Shown here: piece after piece, positions 35,308 to 42,763 of the stretch
Position numbering within the stretch: position 1 is the stretch's first letter
Layout: each line of letters opens with the position of its first letter
Translations under genes and position numbers: made by a program
From: Bacillus sp. 1780r2a1
Lineage (GTDB): Bacteria; Bacillota; Bacilli; Bacillales; Bacillaceae_H
DNA length: 64,000 nucleotides
Reading direction: 5' to 3'
Assembly: GCA_024134725.1 (NCBI GenBank)
Contig: CP099863.1
Coordinates: 1,297,501 to 1,361,500, forward strand
The notes under the pieces: model-generated
Told to the model about the DNA's origin: nothing
The model's input: only the letters and a program-made list of their open reading frames with translations
Database searches by the model: none

Positions 35308-35379
35308 AAAACTTAAAAAAACTTAATATAACTTATTATACATTAATTTGTATTGATTAAAAACTTATTATTACTTATA
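35308..35379. promoter_or_regulatory. Array of 10-bp phased ACTTA repeats (regulator-binding candidate)
   Basis: ACTTA occurs at 35311, 35321 and 35331, exactly 10 bases apart, and again at 35363 and 35373, also 10 apart. Ten-base units read AAAACTTAAA, AAAACTTAAT, ATAACTTATT, then AAAACTTATT and ATTACTTATA. The array sits in the divergent promoter region of the permease and the Tat amidohydrolase. Same-face direct repeats fit a DeoR-type regulator, and one is encoded at the end of the unit. Confidence 0.55.
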
Positions 35380-35402
35380 ATGATTACTATCATCTACTAA
35401 CA

Positions 35403-35418
35403 GATAAGTTTCCTTATC
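35403..35418. promoter_or_regulatory. Inverted repeat GATAAG-N4-CTTATC
   Basis: A perfect 6-bp inverted repeat with a 4-base centre, 24 bases after the phased array and carrying the same CTTAT half-site sequence. It is about 100 bases upstream of the amidohydrolase start. Confidence 0.45.
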
Positions 35419-35517
35419 AAATAAAATAATAGGGTTAAAGTTATCTGAATAGTTAGTTTGTGTAGAATTTTTTAATTTTTAAATCTTTTTTGATCTTAAG
35501 AAAGGGTGGATGCAAGA

Positions 35518-36930
35518 GTGGAGAAACAAGGCAAAGAATTTTCACGCAGGCGTTTTATTAGTCAAGCTTCAAAAATTGGAGGAGCTTCAGCTGTTTTAGG
35601 GGTGTCTGGGGCGATGGGACTTTTTATGGACGGTAGCGGCGAATATGTAGAAGCTAAAAAGCCGGATAAAGAAAAGCCACAGAAGAGTCCCAAAAAAGGT
35701 GATACCTTCATGCTATTAAATGTTCGCTTAGAAAGCGGATATGAGTACGAAAATGGATACATAGTAGCGACTCGTTCTGTCATACGTAACTTAGAAATAA
35801 CAAAAGGAACGATATCAAAAATATTAGATCTTAAAGAATCCTATCGAAAAGACTTAGATTGTTATGATGCCAAAGGTCTTCTTTTACTTCCAGGGTTTAA
35901 AGATATGCATATTCACTTGGATAAAACTTTTTATGGAGGGCCATGGCGAGGAGCAGTACGCAGAAAAAATATTTTTGACATTATTGAAGCCGAAAAAACA
36001 CTGCTTTTAGAGTTGCTGCCAACTGCTCAAGAAAGAGCAGAAAAGCTGATTGAACTGATTGCGGGCTTTGGCTCTACCTATGTTAGAAGTCACTGCAACG
36101 TAGACCCAACTGTAGGCCTTCGCAACCTTGAAGAGTTGCAAAAAGCTTTAGCGAATTATTCAGATAAAATTTCACATGAAATCGTTGCTTTTCCACAGCA
36201 TGGACTTCTTCTTTCAGAATCTGAGTCGCTGATGCGTGAAGCAATGAAGTTAGGCGCTACTCATGTTGGAGGCCTAGATCCTACGCTAGTTGATGGAAAT
36301 ATGGAAAAATCTTTGCAGACAATGGTGCAGATTGCCGTTGATAGCAATGCAGGGATTGACATCCATCTGCATGAAGGTGGAGAAACAGGTATAAAATCAG
36401 TAAATCGCCTTGCGGATTTAACGGAAGAAGCAGGGCTTCAAGGAAAAGTAACAATTAGCCATGCTTTTTCACTTGCTTCACTAAGTGAAAGTCAAGCTCA
36501 CGAAATGGCGAGTCGTTTAGCTTCTTTAGGAATTTCTATTGCTTCAACCATTCCAATCGGAAAAAACACTATGCCTATTCCAATCCTACAGCAACGAAAT
36601 GTAAACGTAATGCTTGGGAATGACAGCATTATGGACCCATGGTCTTCTCTTGGAATTGGAGACACACTTGAGAAAGTGCATCTTGCCGCTGGTTTATATG
36701 GGTGGTCTTATGAAGAGCAGTTATCTCAAGCACTTTCACTTGCAACGGGAGGTATTACACCGTTGAATAAAGAAGGAAAGCAAGTTTGGCCGAAAGTAGG
36801 AGATGAAGCTTCAGTAGTGCTTGTTCCTGCAAGCTGTTCAGCAGAGGCTGTAGCACGCTTGCCGAAGCGCGCCGCTGTTCTTCATAAAGGTGTACTATCA
36901 TCTGGTGAGCTTAGTTATAAAAAGAAATAG
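35518..36930 (+). CDS. Tat-exported amidohydrolase, cytosine deaminase (CodA)-like
   Basis: A metal-dependent hydrolase of 470 residues. The N-terminus carries a twin-arginine signal, SRRRFIS at residues 9-15, a hydrophobic stretch to about residue 40 and a cleavage-like VEA. The catalytic part follows the E. coli CodA pattern: HIH of DMHIHLDK (His131, His133), HLHEGGE (His283 and Glu286 aligning with the CodA metal His and catalytic Glu), SHAFSL (His315) and GNDSIMDPW (Asp369). AtzC-like enzymes are alternatives. GTG 35518 was chosen with AAAGGGTGG eight bases upstream; an in-frame GTG at 35506 overlaps that RBS. tatA starts 29 bases after the stop, and tatC follows. Family members act in the cytosol, so export is unusual. 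Confidence 0.82.
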   Translation: MEKQGKEFSRRRFISQASKIGGASAVLGVSGAMGLFMDGSGEYVEAKKPDKEKPQKSPKKGDTFMLLNVRLESGYEYENGYIVATRSVIRNLEITKGTISKILDLKESYRKDLDCYDAKGLLLLPGFKDMHIHLDKTFYGGPWRGAVRRKNIFDIIEAEKTLLLELLPTAQERAEKLIELIAGFGSTYVRSHCNVDPTVGLRNLEELQKALANYSDKISHEIVAFPQHGLLLSESESLMREAMKLGATHVGGLDPTLVDGNMEKSLQTMVQIAVDSNAGIDIHLHEGGETGIKSVNRLADLTEEAGLQGKVTISHAFSLASLSESQAHEMASRLASLGISIASTIPIGKNTMPIPILQQRNVNVMLGNDSIMDPWSSLGIGDTLEKVHLAAGLYGWSYEEQLSQALSLATGGITPLNKEGKQVWPKVGDEASVVLVPASCSAEAVARLPKRAAVLHKGVLSSGELSYKKK

Positions 36931-36959
36931 AATTGCGCTACGCGTGAGGGAGGGATAAT

Positions 36960-37142
36960 ATGCTTCAAAATATCGGAATGCCAGGTTTAGTTATTATTCT
37001 AGTTATTGCTCTTATTGTTTTTGGACCTTCAAAACTTCCTGAAATAGGAAAGGCTTTTGGATCAACTCTGCGTGAGTTTAAAAAATCTGCTCGAGATTTA
37101 GTAGGGGAAGACAACGAGAAAAAAGAGAAAGAAGTAAAGTAA
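36960..37142 (+). CDS. tatA: Twin-arginine translocase subunit TatA
   Basis: The 60-residue protein has the classical layout: one transmembrane helix ([18 protein letters not shown]), the [14 protein letters not shown] hinge, an amphipathic helix ([13 protein letters not shown]) and a short charged tail. In Gram-positives TatA works with TatC alone. The RBS GGGAGGGAT precedes ATG by three to four bases. It is the second gene of the amidohydrolase-tatA-tatC group, parallel to the phoD-tatAd-tatCd arrangement in B. subtilis, where the translocase serves the adjacent substrate. Confidence 0.96.
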   Translation: MLQNIGMPGLVIILVIALIVFGPSKLPEIGKAFGSTLREFKKSARDLVGEDNEKKEKEVK

Positions 37143-37158
37143 AACAAAATGAAAGGAA

Positions 37159-37192
37159 GGTGTAGACGTATTGTCTTACACTTTCTTTTTTT
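37159..37192 (+). terminator. Terminator-like hairpin in the tatA-tatC gap
   Basis: GTGTAGAC pairs with GTC(T)TACAC (one bulged T), extended by a few A/T-G pairs, and is followed by TTTCTTTTTTT. It would let a fraction of transcripts stop after tatA. Confidence 0.5.
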
Positions 37193-37208
37193 ACGGAGTG
37201 AGAGGAAC

Positions 37209-37955
37209 ATGCTTGAAAAACAAAACATGAGTTTAATTCAACACCTTGAAGAATTAAGAAAGAGAATTATTATTACTGTCATCTTTTTTATCATTTTTGT
37301 ACTTGGAGCTTTTTTGTATGTTCAAGATATTTATCATCTGTTGGTAAGCGATTTACCTTTTAAGCTTGCTTTGTTAGGACCAACAGATATATTAATGGTT
37401 TATCTAACCATCGCTACAGTTGTGGCAATCACAGCTACGCTTCCATTTGCAGCTTACCAGCTATGGCTTTTTGTAAAGCCAGCATTAACAAAGAAAGAAA
37501 GAAAAATTGCTTTGGCGTATATACCCGCCTTATGCCTTTTGTTTTTGGGAGGAATTAGCTTCGGGTATTTTATTCTATCTCCCATGGTATTGACATTTTT
37601 AATGTCATTATCAGATGAAATGTTTGCGACTTTTTTTACTACGGAGAAATACTTCCGATTTTTGCTTCATATGACATTACCCTTTGGTTTCTTATTTGAA
37701 TTGCCAGCCGTTATCATGTTTTTGACTAGCATAGGAGTTATTAACCCTCATCGCTTGCAAAAGTTTAGAAAATACGCTTATTTTTTATTGATTGTTGTGT
37801 CGATTATTATAACACCACCAGACTTTCTATCTGACATTCTTGTAACAATTCCACTTTTGCTTTTATATGAAGCAAGCATTACATTGTCTAAAATTATATA
37901 TCGAAAAAAATTGAAAGTAGAAGAAGCGGACGATCACTCTGCACAGCTAGATTAA
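37209..37955 (+). CDS. tatC: Twin-arginine translocase subunit TatC
   Basis: A membrane protein of 248 residues with six hydrophobic helices. It keeps TatC marks: an N-terminal SLIQHLEELRKRII (the receptor E and R residues for the RR signal), 'PFAAYQLWLFVKPALTKKERK' in the loop after helix two (PFAAYQLWLF), and 'FGFLFELPAVIMFL' (FELP). ATG 37209 has GAGAGGAAC upstream; the frame is open to 37149 but that part overlaps the hairpin after tatA. With TatA it should export the upstream amidohydrolase, and perhaps YkuE (56018). Confidence 0.95.
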   Translation: MLEKQNMSLIQHLEELRKRIIITVIFFIIFVLGAFLYVQDIYHLLVSDLPFKLALLGPTDILMVYLTIATVVAITATLPFAAYQLWLFVKPALTKKERKIALAYIPALCLLFLGGISFGYFILSPMVLTFLMSLSDEMFATFFTTEKYFRFLLHMTLPFGFLFELPAVIMFLTSIGVINPHRLQKFRKYAYFLLIVVSIIITPPDFLSDILVTIPLLLLYEASITLSKIIYRKKLKVEEADDHSAQLD

Positions 37956-38032
37956 GGGTGAATTGTCACGCTTTATCCTTCTGTTGTAACAAGTTCAAGT
38001 AAAATATATAATTGGACTCATGAGGTGAAGTT

Positions 38033-38800
38033 ATGTTACAAGATGAGCGATTAGAGGCTATTCTTTTGTATTTAGAAAAGCATGAACGAATTACGATAGA
38101 AACGATATGTGAAATAAATGCTGTATCGAAAGATACAGCACGCAGGTATTTGATTAAGCTAGAAGAGTTGGGGAAAGTGGTAAGAATAAGAGGAGGAGCT
38201 AAAAAACGATCCTACTCTAATGAACTATATGATTACAAAGAAAGGCTAAGTATGTCTTCAACGATTAAAGACAAAATCGGTGAATATGCGGCGTCTTTAC
38301 TGAATGATGGAGAGAGCTTGATACTAGATGCTTCTACCACTGTACAGTTTGCTGCTAAACATATGAAAACCCATAGCCATACTATAATTACCAATTCGAT
38401 AAATGTGGTAAACGAATTAGTGGGAAAAGAAAAGATTAAAGTAAATATATTGGGAGGAACCTTAAACTCTCAGCATCAAGCTATCTACGGATCAAAAGCT
38501 ATTAAAGGTATTCAAGAATATAAGGTAGATAAGTGCATAATTGGTACTTGTGGAATTTCTGAAGAAGGCTTATCAACTTCAATAGAAGAAGAAGGACTTC
38601 TTCTTAAAGAAATGATTAGACGCTCTCAGCAAACGATTTTGCTAGCAGATTCAAGTAAATTTAATAAACTATTTTTTCAAAAAGTTTGTGAACTAGAATT
38701 AATTGACGTACTGATTACTAATGAAGATCTTCCACTAAATTTACAAAAAGAATTAAACAAATATTCAGTTGAAGTTATTAATGTGAATCAACATTTATAA
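38033..38800 (+). CDS. DeoR-family transcriptional regulator
   Basis: A 255-residue repressor-type protein. Residues about 5-55 form the N-terminal winged helix-turn-helix (RLEAILLYLEKHERITIETI, then VSKDTARRYLIKLEELGKVVRIRGGA). The C-terminal DeoRC sugar-phosphate sensing domain (about 75-235) contains 'EYAASLLNDGESLILDASTT', TNSINVVNEL, GGTLNS and 'VDKCIIGTCGIS'. It sits 77 bases after tatC on the same strand and is followed by a terminator, so it is probably the local regulator of the permease/amidohydrolase promoters. The 10-bp-phased repeats at 35308-35379 are candidate binding sites. The ligand is unknown; a phosphorylated nucleoside or sugar is a family guess. Confidence 0.9.
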   Translation: MLQDERLEAILLYLEKHERITIETICEINAVSKDTARRYLIKLEELGKVVRIRGGAKKRSYSNELYDYKERLSMSSTIKDKIGEYAASLLNDGESLILDASTTVQFAAKHMKTHSHTIITNSINVVNELVGKEKIKVNILGGTLNSQHQAIYGSKAIKGIQEYKVDKCIIGTCGISEEGLSTSIEEEGLLLKEMIRRSQQTILLADSSKFNKLFFQKVCELELIDVLITNEDLPLNLQKELNKYSVEVINVNQHL

Positions 38801-38822
38801 GCTCTTATGTACCTGTTAATCT

Positions 38823-38853
38823 AAAAAAATCACTCTTTAAGAGTGATTTTTTT
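38823..38853 (+). terminator. Terminator after the DeoR-family gene
   Basis: AAAAAATCACTCTT/AAGAGTGATTTTTT, a perfect stem with a minimal loop, about 20 bases after the stop codon. Confidence 0.88.
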
Positions 38854-38897
38854 AGGTTAAGGATAAAGGTACCCCACTTTTTGAAATACAGTTTTCG

Positions 38898-39455
38898 CTA
38901 TTCTAAATTAGCATGTTTACCGTACATTTTGTGCGTATCTAAGTCTTTCTTTTCCATAAACCTTAGAATAAGCGCATCGTAAAAAAGCAAGAGCGTTTGT
39001 TCAAATAGAGATCCCATCGGCTGAACAGTTTGATAGTCACTATTTGTTTGGTCTTTTTTTGCTCCAGGGAGCTTGATGGTAAAGTCAGCTAACATTCCAA
39101 GCGTTGATTCGGGAGAAATAGTTACAACGCTGACTTTGCCTCCAATTTCTTTTGCCTTTTCCGCGACTGGAATAAGCGTTTTTGTTTCACCAGAACCAGA
39201 CCCTAAAATGAGCAGGTCATCTTTAGTAAATGTTGACGTAATGGTTTCACCGATAACATAAGCATCAATGCCCATGTGCATCATTCTCATGGCAAATGAT
39301 TTTCCCATTAGACCTGAACGGCCGGAACCCGTCACGAAAACGCGCTTTGCTTCAATGATAGAATTAACAAGCTGCTCCGCTTCATTATCTGAAATGTGAA
39401 CGGTAGTCTGCGTCAACTCGTCTACAATTTGACGTAAATGGCTGTTAATATTCAC
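38898..39455 (-). CDS. hxlB: 6-phospho-3-hexuloisomerase HxlB
   Basis: HxlB isomerises hexulose 6-phosphate to fructose 6-phosphate, the second step of the ribulose monophosphate route for formaldehyde. The 185-residue SIS-domain protein contains VFVTGSGRSGLMGKSFAMRM, 'DLLILGSGSGETKTLIPV' and a final LDTHKMYGKHANLE. Length fits B. subtilis HxlB. GTG start with GAGG upstream, 10 bases after the hxlA stop, so they are one operon. No terminator is obvious downstream, but the DeoR-gene terminator lies close and may work in both directions. Confidence 0.95.
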   Translation of the reverse strand: MNINSHLRQIVDELTQTTVHISDNEAEQLVNSIIEAKRVFVTGSGRSGLMGKSFAMRMMHMGIDAYVIGETITSTFTKDDLLILGSGSGETKTLIPVAEKAKEIGGKVSVVTISPESTLGMLADFTIKLPGAKKDQTNSDYQTVQPMGSLFEQTLLLFYDALILRFMEKKDLDTHKMYGKHANLE

Positions 39456-39465
39456 GGTTCGTGCC

Positions 39466-40095
39466 TCAGTTTGAAATAAGTTCTTTCATTTTAGCAGCTG
39501 TCGCTTTCTTATCATCTTGCCCTGTAATACCACCGCCGACAATAACGAGATCTGGTTGAACTTTCACGACCTCTGGTAACGTTTCTAATTTAATACCACC
39601 AGCAATTGCCGTCTTTGCATTTTTTACAACGCTCTTAATCGTTACTAAGTCTTCAAAGGAATTTTGCCCCACGGCTTGTAAATCGTAGCCAGTGTGAACA
39701 CAAATATAATCAACGCCAAGCTCATCTAGTTCTTGAGCACGACTTTTAATATCTTTAATGCCAATCATATCGACAAGAATTTTTTTGTTTTGTTTTTTCG
39801 CTTCTTCCACGGCGCCTTTAATTGACATATCTTCAGCAACACCTAGAATTGTCACAATGTCAGCGCCAGCTTTTGATGCTTGCTGTACTTCGTAACCAGC
39901 AGCGTCCATAATTTTAAGATCAGCTAATACTTTTAAATTTGGAAATGCTTCTTTAACTTCTTTCACAGCGCGTAAGCCCTCATTAATGACAACAGGTGTC
40001 CCGATTTCTACGATATCAATATGATCTTGGACTTCTTTAATAACTTCTTTTGCTTCAGGGATGTTTACCAAGTCTAATGCTAATTGTAATTCCAT
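39466..40095 (-). CDS. hxlA: 3-hexulose-6-phosphate synthase HxlA
   Basis: HxlA condenses formaldehyde with ribulose 5-phosphate to hexulose 6-phosphate. The 209-residue TIM-barrel (orotidine-decarboxylase superfamily) protein starts MELQLALDLVNIPEA and shows VLADLKIMDAAGYEV with the catalytic Asp/Lys/Asp. VDYICVHTGYD and the phosphate loop VIVGGGITGQDD follow. The RBS AAGGAGTGGAGAAAGC precedes ATG. It is the first gene of hxlAB, with hxlR directly upstream on the same strand. Upstream dyads (40187-40244) are possible HxlR sites. Confidence 0.96.
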   Translation of the reverse strand: MELQLALDLVNIPEAKEVIKEVQDHIDIVEIGTPVVINEGLRAVKEVKEAFPNLKVLADLKIMDAAGYEVQQASKAGADIVTILGVAEDMSIKGAVEEAKKQNKKILVDMIGIKDIKSRAQELDELGVDYICVHTGYDLQAVGQNSFEDLVTIKSVVKNAKTAIAGGIKLETLPEVVKVQPDLVIVGGGITGQDDKKATAAKMKELISN

Positions 40096-40186
40096 GCTTT
40101 CTCCACTCCTTAGAAATTCTATCTATTCACCGTTGTGTAACAAAGCAACAGGTGTAAAGGTAGTGTACCTGGTTTTATTTGTTGTT

Positions 40187-40244
40187 AAAAGTACGCACTT
40201 TTTACACAAATACTATGGAATTTGATAGTATACGGAAGTATACT
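40187..40244 (-). promoter_or_regulatory. Two dyads upstream of hxlA (HxlR operator candidates)
   Basis: AAAAGT-N4-ACTTTT (40187-40202) and AGTATAC-N4-GTATACT (40227-40244) are two perfect inverted repeats with the same 4-base centre, about 92 and 132 bases upstream of the hxlA start. HxlR of B. subtilis activates hxlAB by binding two sites upstream, so the number and place fit; the exact sequence was not matched. Confidence 0.4.
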
Positions 40245-40336
40245 TTTGGTGGCAACAATTATGTAACCGCTTTATTTAATTTAAAAAATAGAGATGATAC
40301 CTAATGCATCATCTCTAACAAATTAGTTTATGACGT

Positions 40337-40699
40337 TTATTTATTGACTGCTGCACTGTTTTGTTGATTCACTAGTACAGTGTCCCGGTAGTTTTCTCCC
40401 CAGCTGTACATAGCTGTCAATATTGGCATCAGGCTTTGACCATGCTCAGTTAACGAATATTCAACCTTTGGAGGAACGACAGGGTATACCTCTCGATGGA
40501 CGATTACATCGTCTTCTAGCTCTCGCAGCTGATTTGCCAGCATACGAGGGGTGATATCAGGAATTAAGGCTTTTAATTCACCAAACCGCTTTGTCCCTTC
40601 ATGACCTAAGTGCCATAAAATGAGCATTTTCCACTTTCCGCCGATGATAGCAAGCGTTAATTCTTTTTCACAATTAAATTCTTTATTCAGCTGGCTCAA
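40337..40699 (-). CDS. hxlR: Formaldehyde-responsive activator HxlR
   Basis: HxlR is the HTH activator of hxlAB, and the founding member of the HxlR family. The 120-residue protein has [20 protein letters not shown] at the N-terminus; its Cys10 and Lys12 correspond to the Cys/Lys pair that formaldehyde cross-links in B. subtilis HxlR. The winged helix follows ([36 protein letters not shown]). I took TTG 40699 with GAGGTG six bases upstream and not the GTG at 40708, which overlaps that RBS. Unlike in B. subtilis, where hxlR is divergent, here it lies upstream in the same direction as hxlA. Confidence 0.93.
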   Translation of the reverse strand: MSQLNKEFNCEKELTLAIIGGKWKMLILWHLGHEGTKRFGELKALIPDITPRMLANQLRELEDDVIVHREVYPVVPPKVEYSLTEHGQSLMPILTAMYSWGENYRDTVLVNQQNSAAVNK

Positions 40700-40793
40700 T
40701 TGGTTCACCTCGTTTTTGATCCATTACGTAGTACCTTTTATTATACTTCTTGTATTTCTATTTTTTCAAAAATTTAGCTTACGGAACATGAGG

Positions 40794-41669
40794 TTATACG
40801 GTTTGTTTAATATGATCGATAAAAGCTTGAGTTGCGTATGAAATATAGCGATCTTGTTTTGTAATAAGAGCTAGTTCCCAAGGAATTCCGTTTTCTAATT
40901 CAATAACTTTAAGCTGTTCCAAATCAATTTTCTCACACAAAGAATACGGGAACAGCGCAATTCCTAAGTTAGCAGCAACCATCTCGCTAATAAAATCCCA
41001 CTGTGAGCTTTTATAACCAATGGTAGGCTCAAAGCCGCTTTTTAAACATTCATTATAAACCATTTCATGCATAGTAAAGTCTTCGTGAAATGAAATAAAG
41101 GTTTCGTTTTTTAATTCTTGTAATGAAATGCTTTTATGGCGAGCAAGTGAGTGGTTTTTATGAACAATGAGCTGCAAAGTTTCTTTTGCTAAAGGGGTAA
41201 AAGAAAACATGTCCTCGTTTACTGGGAGTAGCACAACTCCCACGTCCACGTCCCCTTGTTCTACGATTTTCTCCATCTTTTTTGCTCCATACTCAATCAT
41301 TTGAATTTGGACGTCAGGGTATTGCTCTCGAAATGATTTAATAATAGGTGGAAAGAACAATGTGCCAATAATAGGGGGGATGCCAATTTTTATGGTTCCT
41401 CGCTTTAAGTGCATTAAGTCATACAAAGAGTTTGATAAGTCACGTAGAGAAGCAATAATACTTTCAGCCTGTTCATACACAATTGTTCCAGCATCGGTTA
41501 ATTCTACTTTTTTAAAGGAACGATCTAACAATGGGGTTCCAAGTTCTTCTTCTAAAGATTTCACCATCTTACTTAGTGAAGGTTGTGAGATATGTAAAGC
41601 TTCTGAAGCACGCGTGAAATTTTTATGCTTAGCAACCTCAGTAAAATAATGTAGATGACGTACATCCAT
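40794..41669 (-). CDS. LysR-family regulator (YwbI/CidR-like)
   Basis: A 291-residue LysR-type regulator. The N-terminal helix-turn-helix is MDVRHLHYFTEVAKHKNFTR ASEALHISQPSLS (residues 1-33) and the effector domain follows from about residue 90 (GTIKIGIPPIIGTLFFPP, VGVVLLPV). It closely recalls B. subtilis YwbI, now CidR, which activates the ywbHG (cidAB) genes in response to acetate/pyruvate. The CidA/LrgA-type pair in this window is 7 kb away. I chose ATG 41669, the canonical LysR start; ATG 41681 is in frame and also has an RBS (GGAG) but close. Confidence 0.8.
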   Translation of the reverse strand: MDVRHLHYFTEVAKHKNFTRASEALHISQPSLSKMVKSLEEELGTPLLDRSFKKVELTDAGTIVYEQAESIIASLRDLSNSLYDLMHLKRGTIKIGIPPIIGTLFFPPIIKSFREQYPDVQIQMIEYGAKKMEKIVEQGDVDVGVVLLPVNEDMFSFTPLAKETLQLIVHKNHSLARHKSISLQELKNETFISFHEDFTMHEMVYNECLKSGFEPTIGYKSSQWDFISEMVAANLGIALFPYSLCEKIDLEQLKVIELENGIPWELALITKQDRYISYATQAFIDHIKQTV

Positions 41670-41875
41670 GAAAGCATTCACTCCAATTAAAATTTGTTTT
41701 TAGGCTATGGAATATTGTAGCATCATATGCAGAAATTTTTAATGAGTAAAGTGGAAAATTCTCAGAAAAATTACTGCATATATATATTTACACCTTCTTT
41801 ATTTTAGAGATATAATAAATGAATTGAAGGAACATATTTACTCTTTGAAATGAATTGGTAAGGTGGTTAGTAAGG

Positions 41876-42652
41876 TTGAGTAAAGCAGAAGGAATGAAAG
41901 ATGTCGTTTATATAAATGGAAATGTAAATGAGAAGTGCTTTGTCACGCATGGCATTACGTTTAAAGAGTTCTATCAGTCATTACGTAGTCCTCTCACGAA
42001 CCTTTTGTTATTAAAACATCAATTTGAAGATAGCGATTACCATTATTCTACTCATATGGACTATCTTGAAGAGGAACAGGTTTCTTTATTAGTCGACGAC
42101 GATGTATCGGATTACGGTGATTTTTGTTGGATAGATGTAGATGATGTGTCTTCACTTGATTTATTGGAGCCACAAGATGTTGCTTCTCTCTTATATTTAG
42201 GGCATATGAAACAACCGTTACATTCACCCTTTATGAATAAATTAAGCAACCAGTTTGTTTATTTAGCTGGCGAAGATGGTTACTATAATAAAACGTATTA
42301 CCGAGATATATATGATATCAAGCATATGATAAGCCGCGTTATTCCTTTGAAAGCATCTTCTTTGAAGCAAAAAGGTTTTGGGTTTCGACGAAAAAAATCT
42401 GAATATCCTGCTTTACCACTTGTATTAGCTAATACGCTTTTAATGTTGACGCAAGACGGATTGCTTTTTGATTTTGAACAGCAAGCTCAGTCACGTAAAG
42501 ATTTGCATATTCCAGTCTATACAATTGGTCGATTCACGGATATGGAGGATATGTACAACGAGCGTTTTAATAATCAAGAAGAGAGTAAATTAAGGGCTTA
42601 TTTGATTTTTAATAAAAAAGAAGCAGAATGGACGCTAGAAGAGGTACAGTAA
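41876..42652 (+). CDS. Hypothetical acidic protein of 258 residues
   Basis: A soluble protein with many aromatic and acidic residues. It includes a repeated D-rich centre (LLVDDDVSDYGDFCWIDVDDV), a 'YLAGEDGYYNKTYYRDIYD' segment and a basic RRKKSEYPALPLVLANTLL. No signal peptide or long hydrophobic helix. I do not recognise a family. I chose TTG 41876, with AAGGTGG nine bases upstream; TTG 41855 is in frame but without RBS. Divergent from the LysR gene with about 200 bases between, and ended by a terminator at 42651, so it is probably transcribed alone. Could be a LysR target, but nothing proves it. Confidence 0.65.
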   Translation: MSKAEGMKDVVYINGNVNEKCFVTHGITFKEFYQSLRSPLTNLLLLKHQFEDSDYHYSTHMDYLEEEQVSLLVDDDVSDYGDFCWIDVDDVSSLDLLEPQDVASLLYLGHMKQPLHSPFMNKLSNQFVYLAGEDGYYNKTYYRDIYDIKHMISRVIPLKASSLKQKGFGFRRKKSEYPALPLVLANTLLMLTQDGLLFDFEQQAQSRKDLHIPVYTIGRFTDMEDMYNERFNNQEESKLRAYLIFNKKEAEWTLEEVQ

Positions 42653-42679
42653 AAGAGCATCGTAGAGGTGCTCTTTTTT
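42651..42679 (+). terminator. Intrinsic terminator
   Basis: AAAGAGCA/TGCTCTTT stem with a 9-nt loop and TTTTTT, just after the stop codon. Confidence 0.88.
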
Positions 42680-42763
42680 GGGTTGAAATATTTGAGCAAC
42701 CTCCAAATTTTATGATACTATTAAAAAGATTCAGATAGTTAACAGAAGGTGGGCGGTGTCAAA

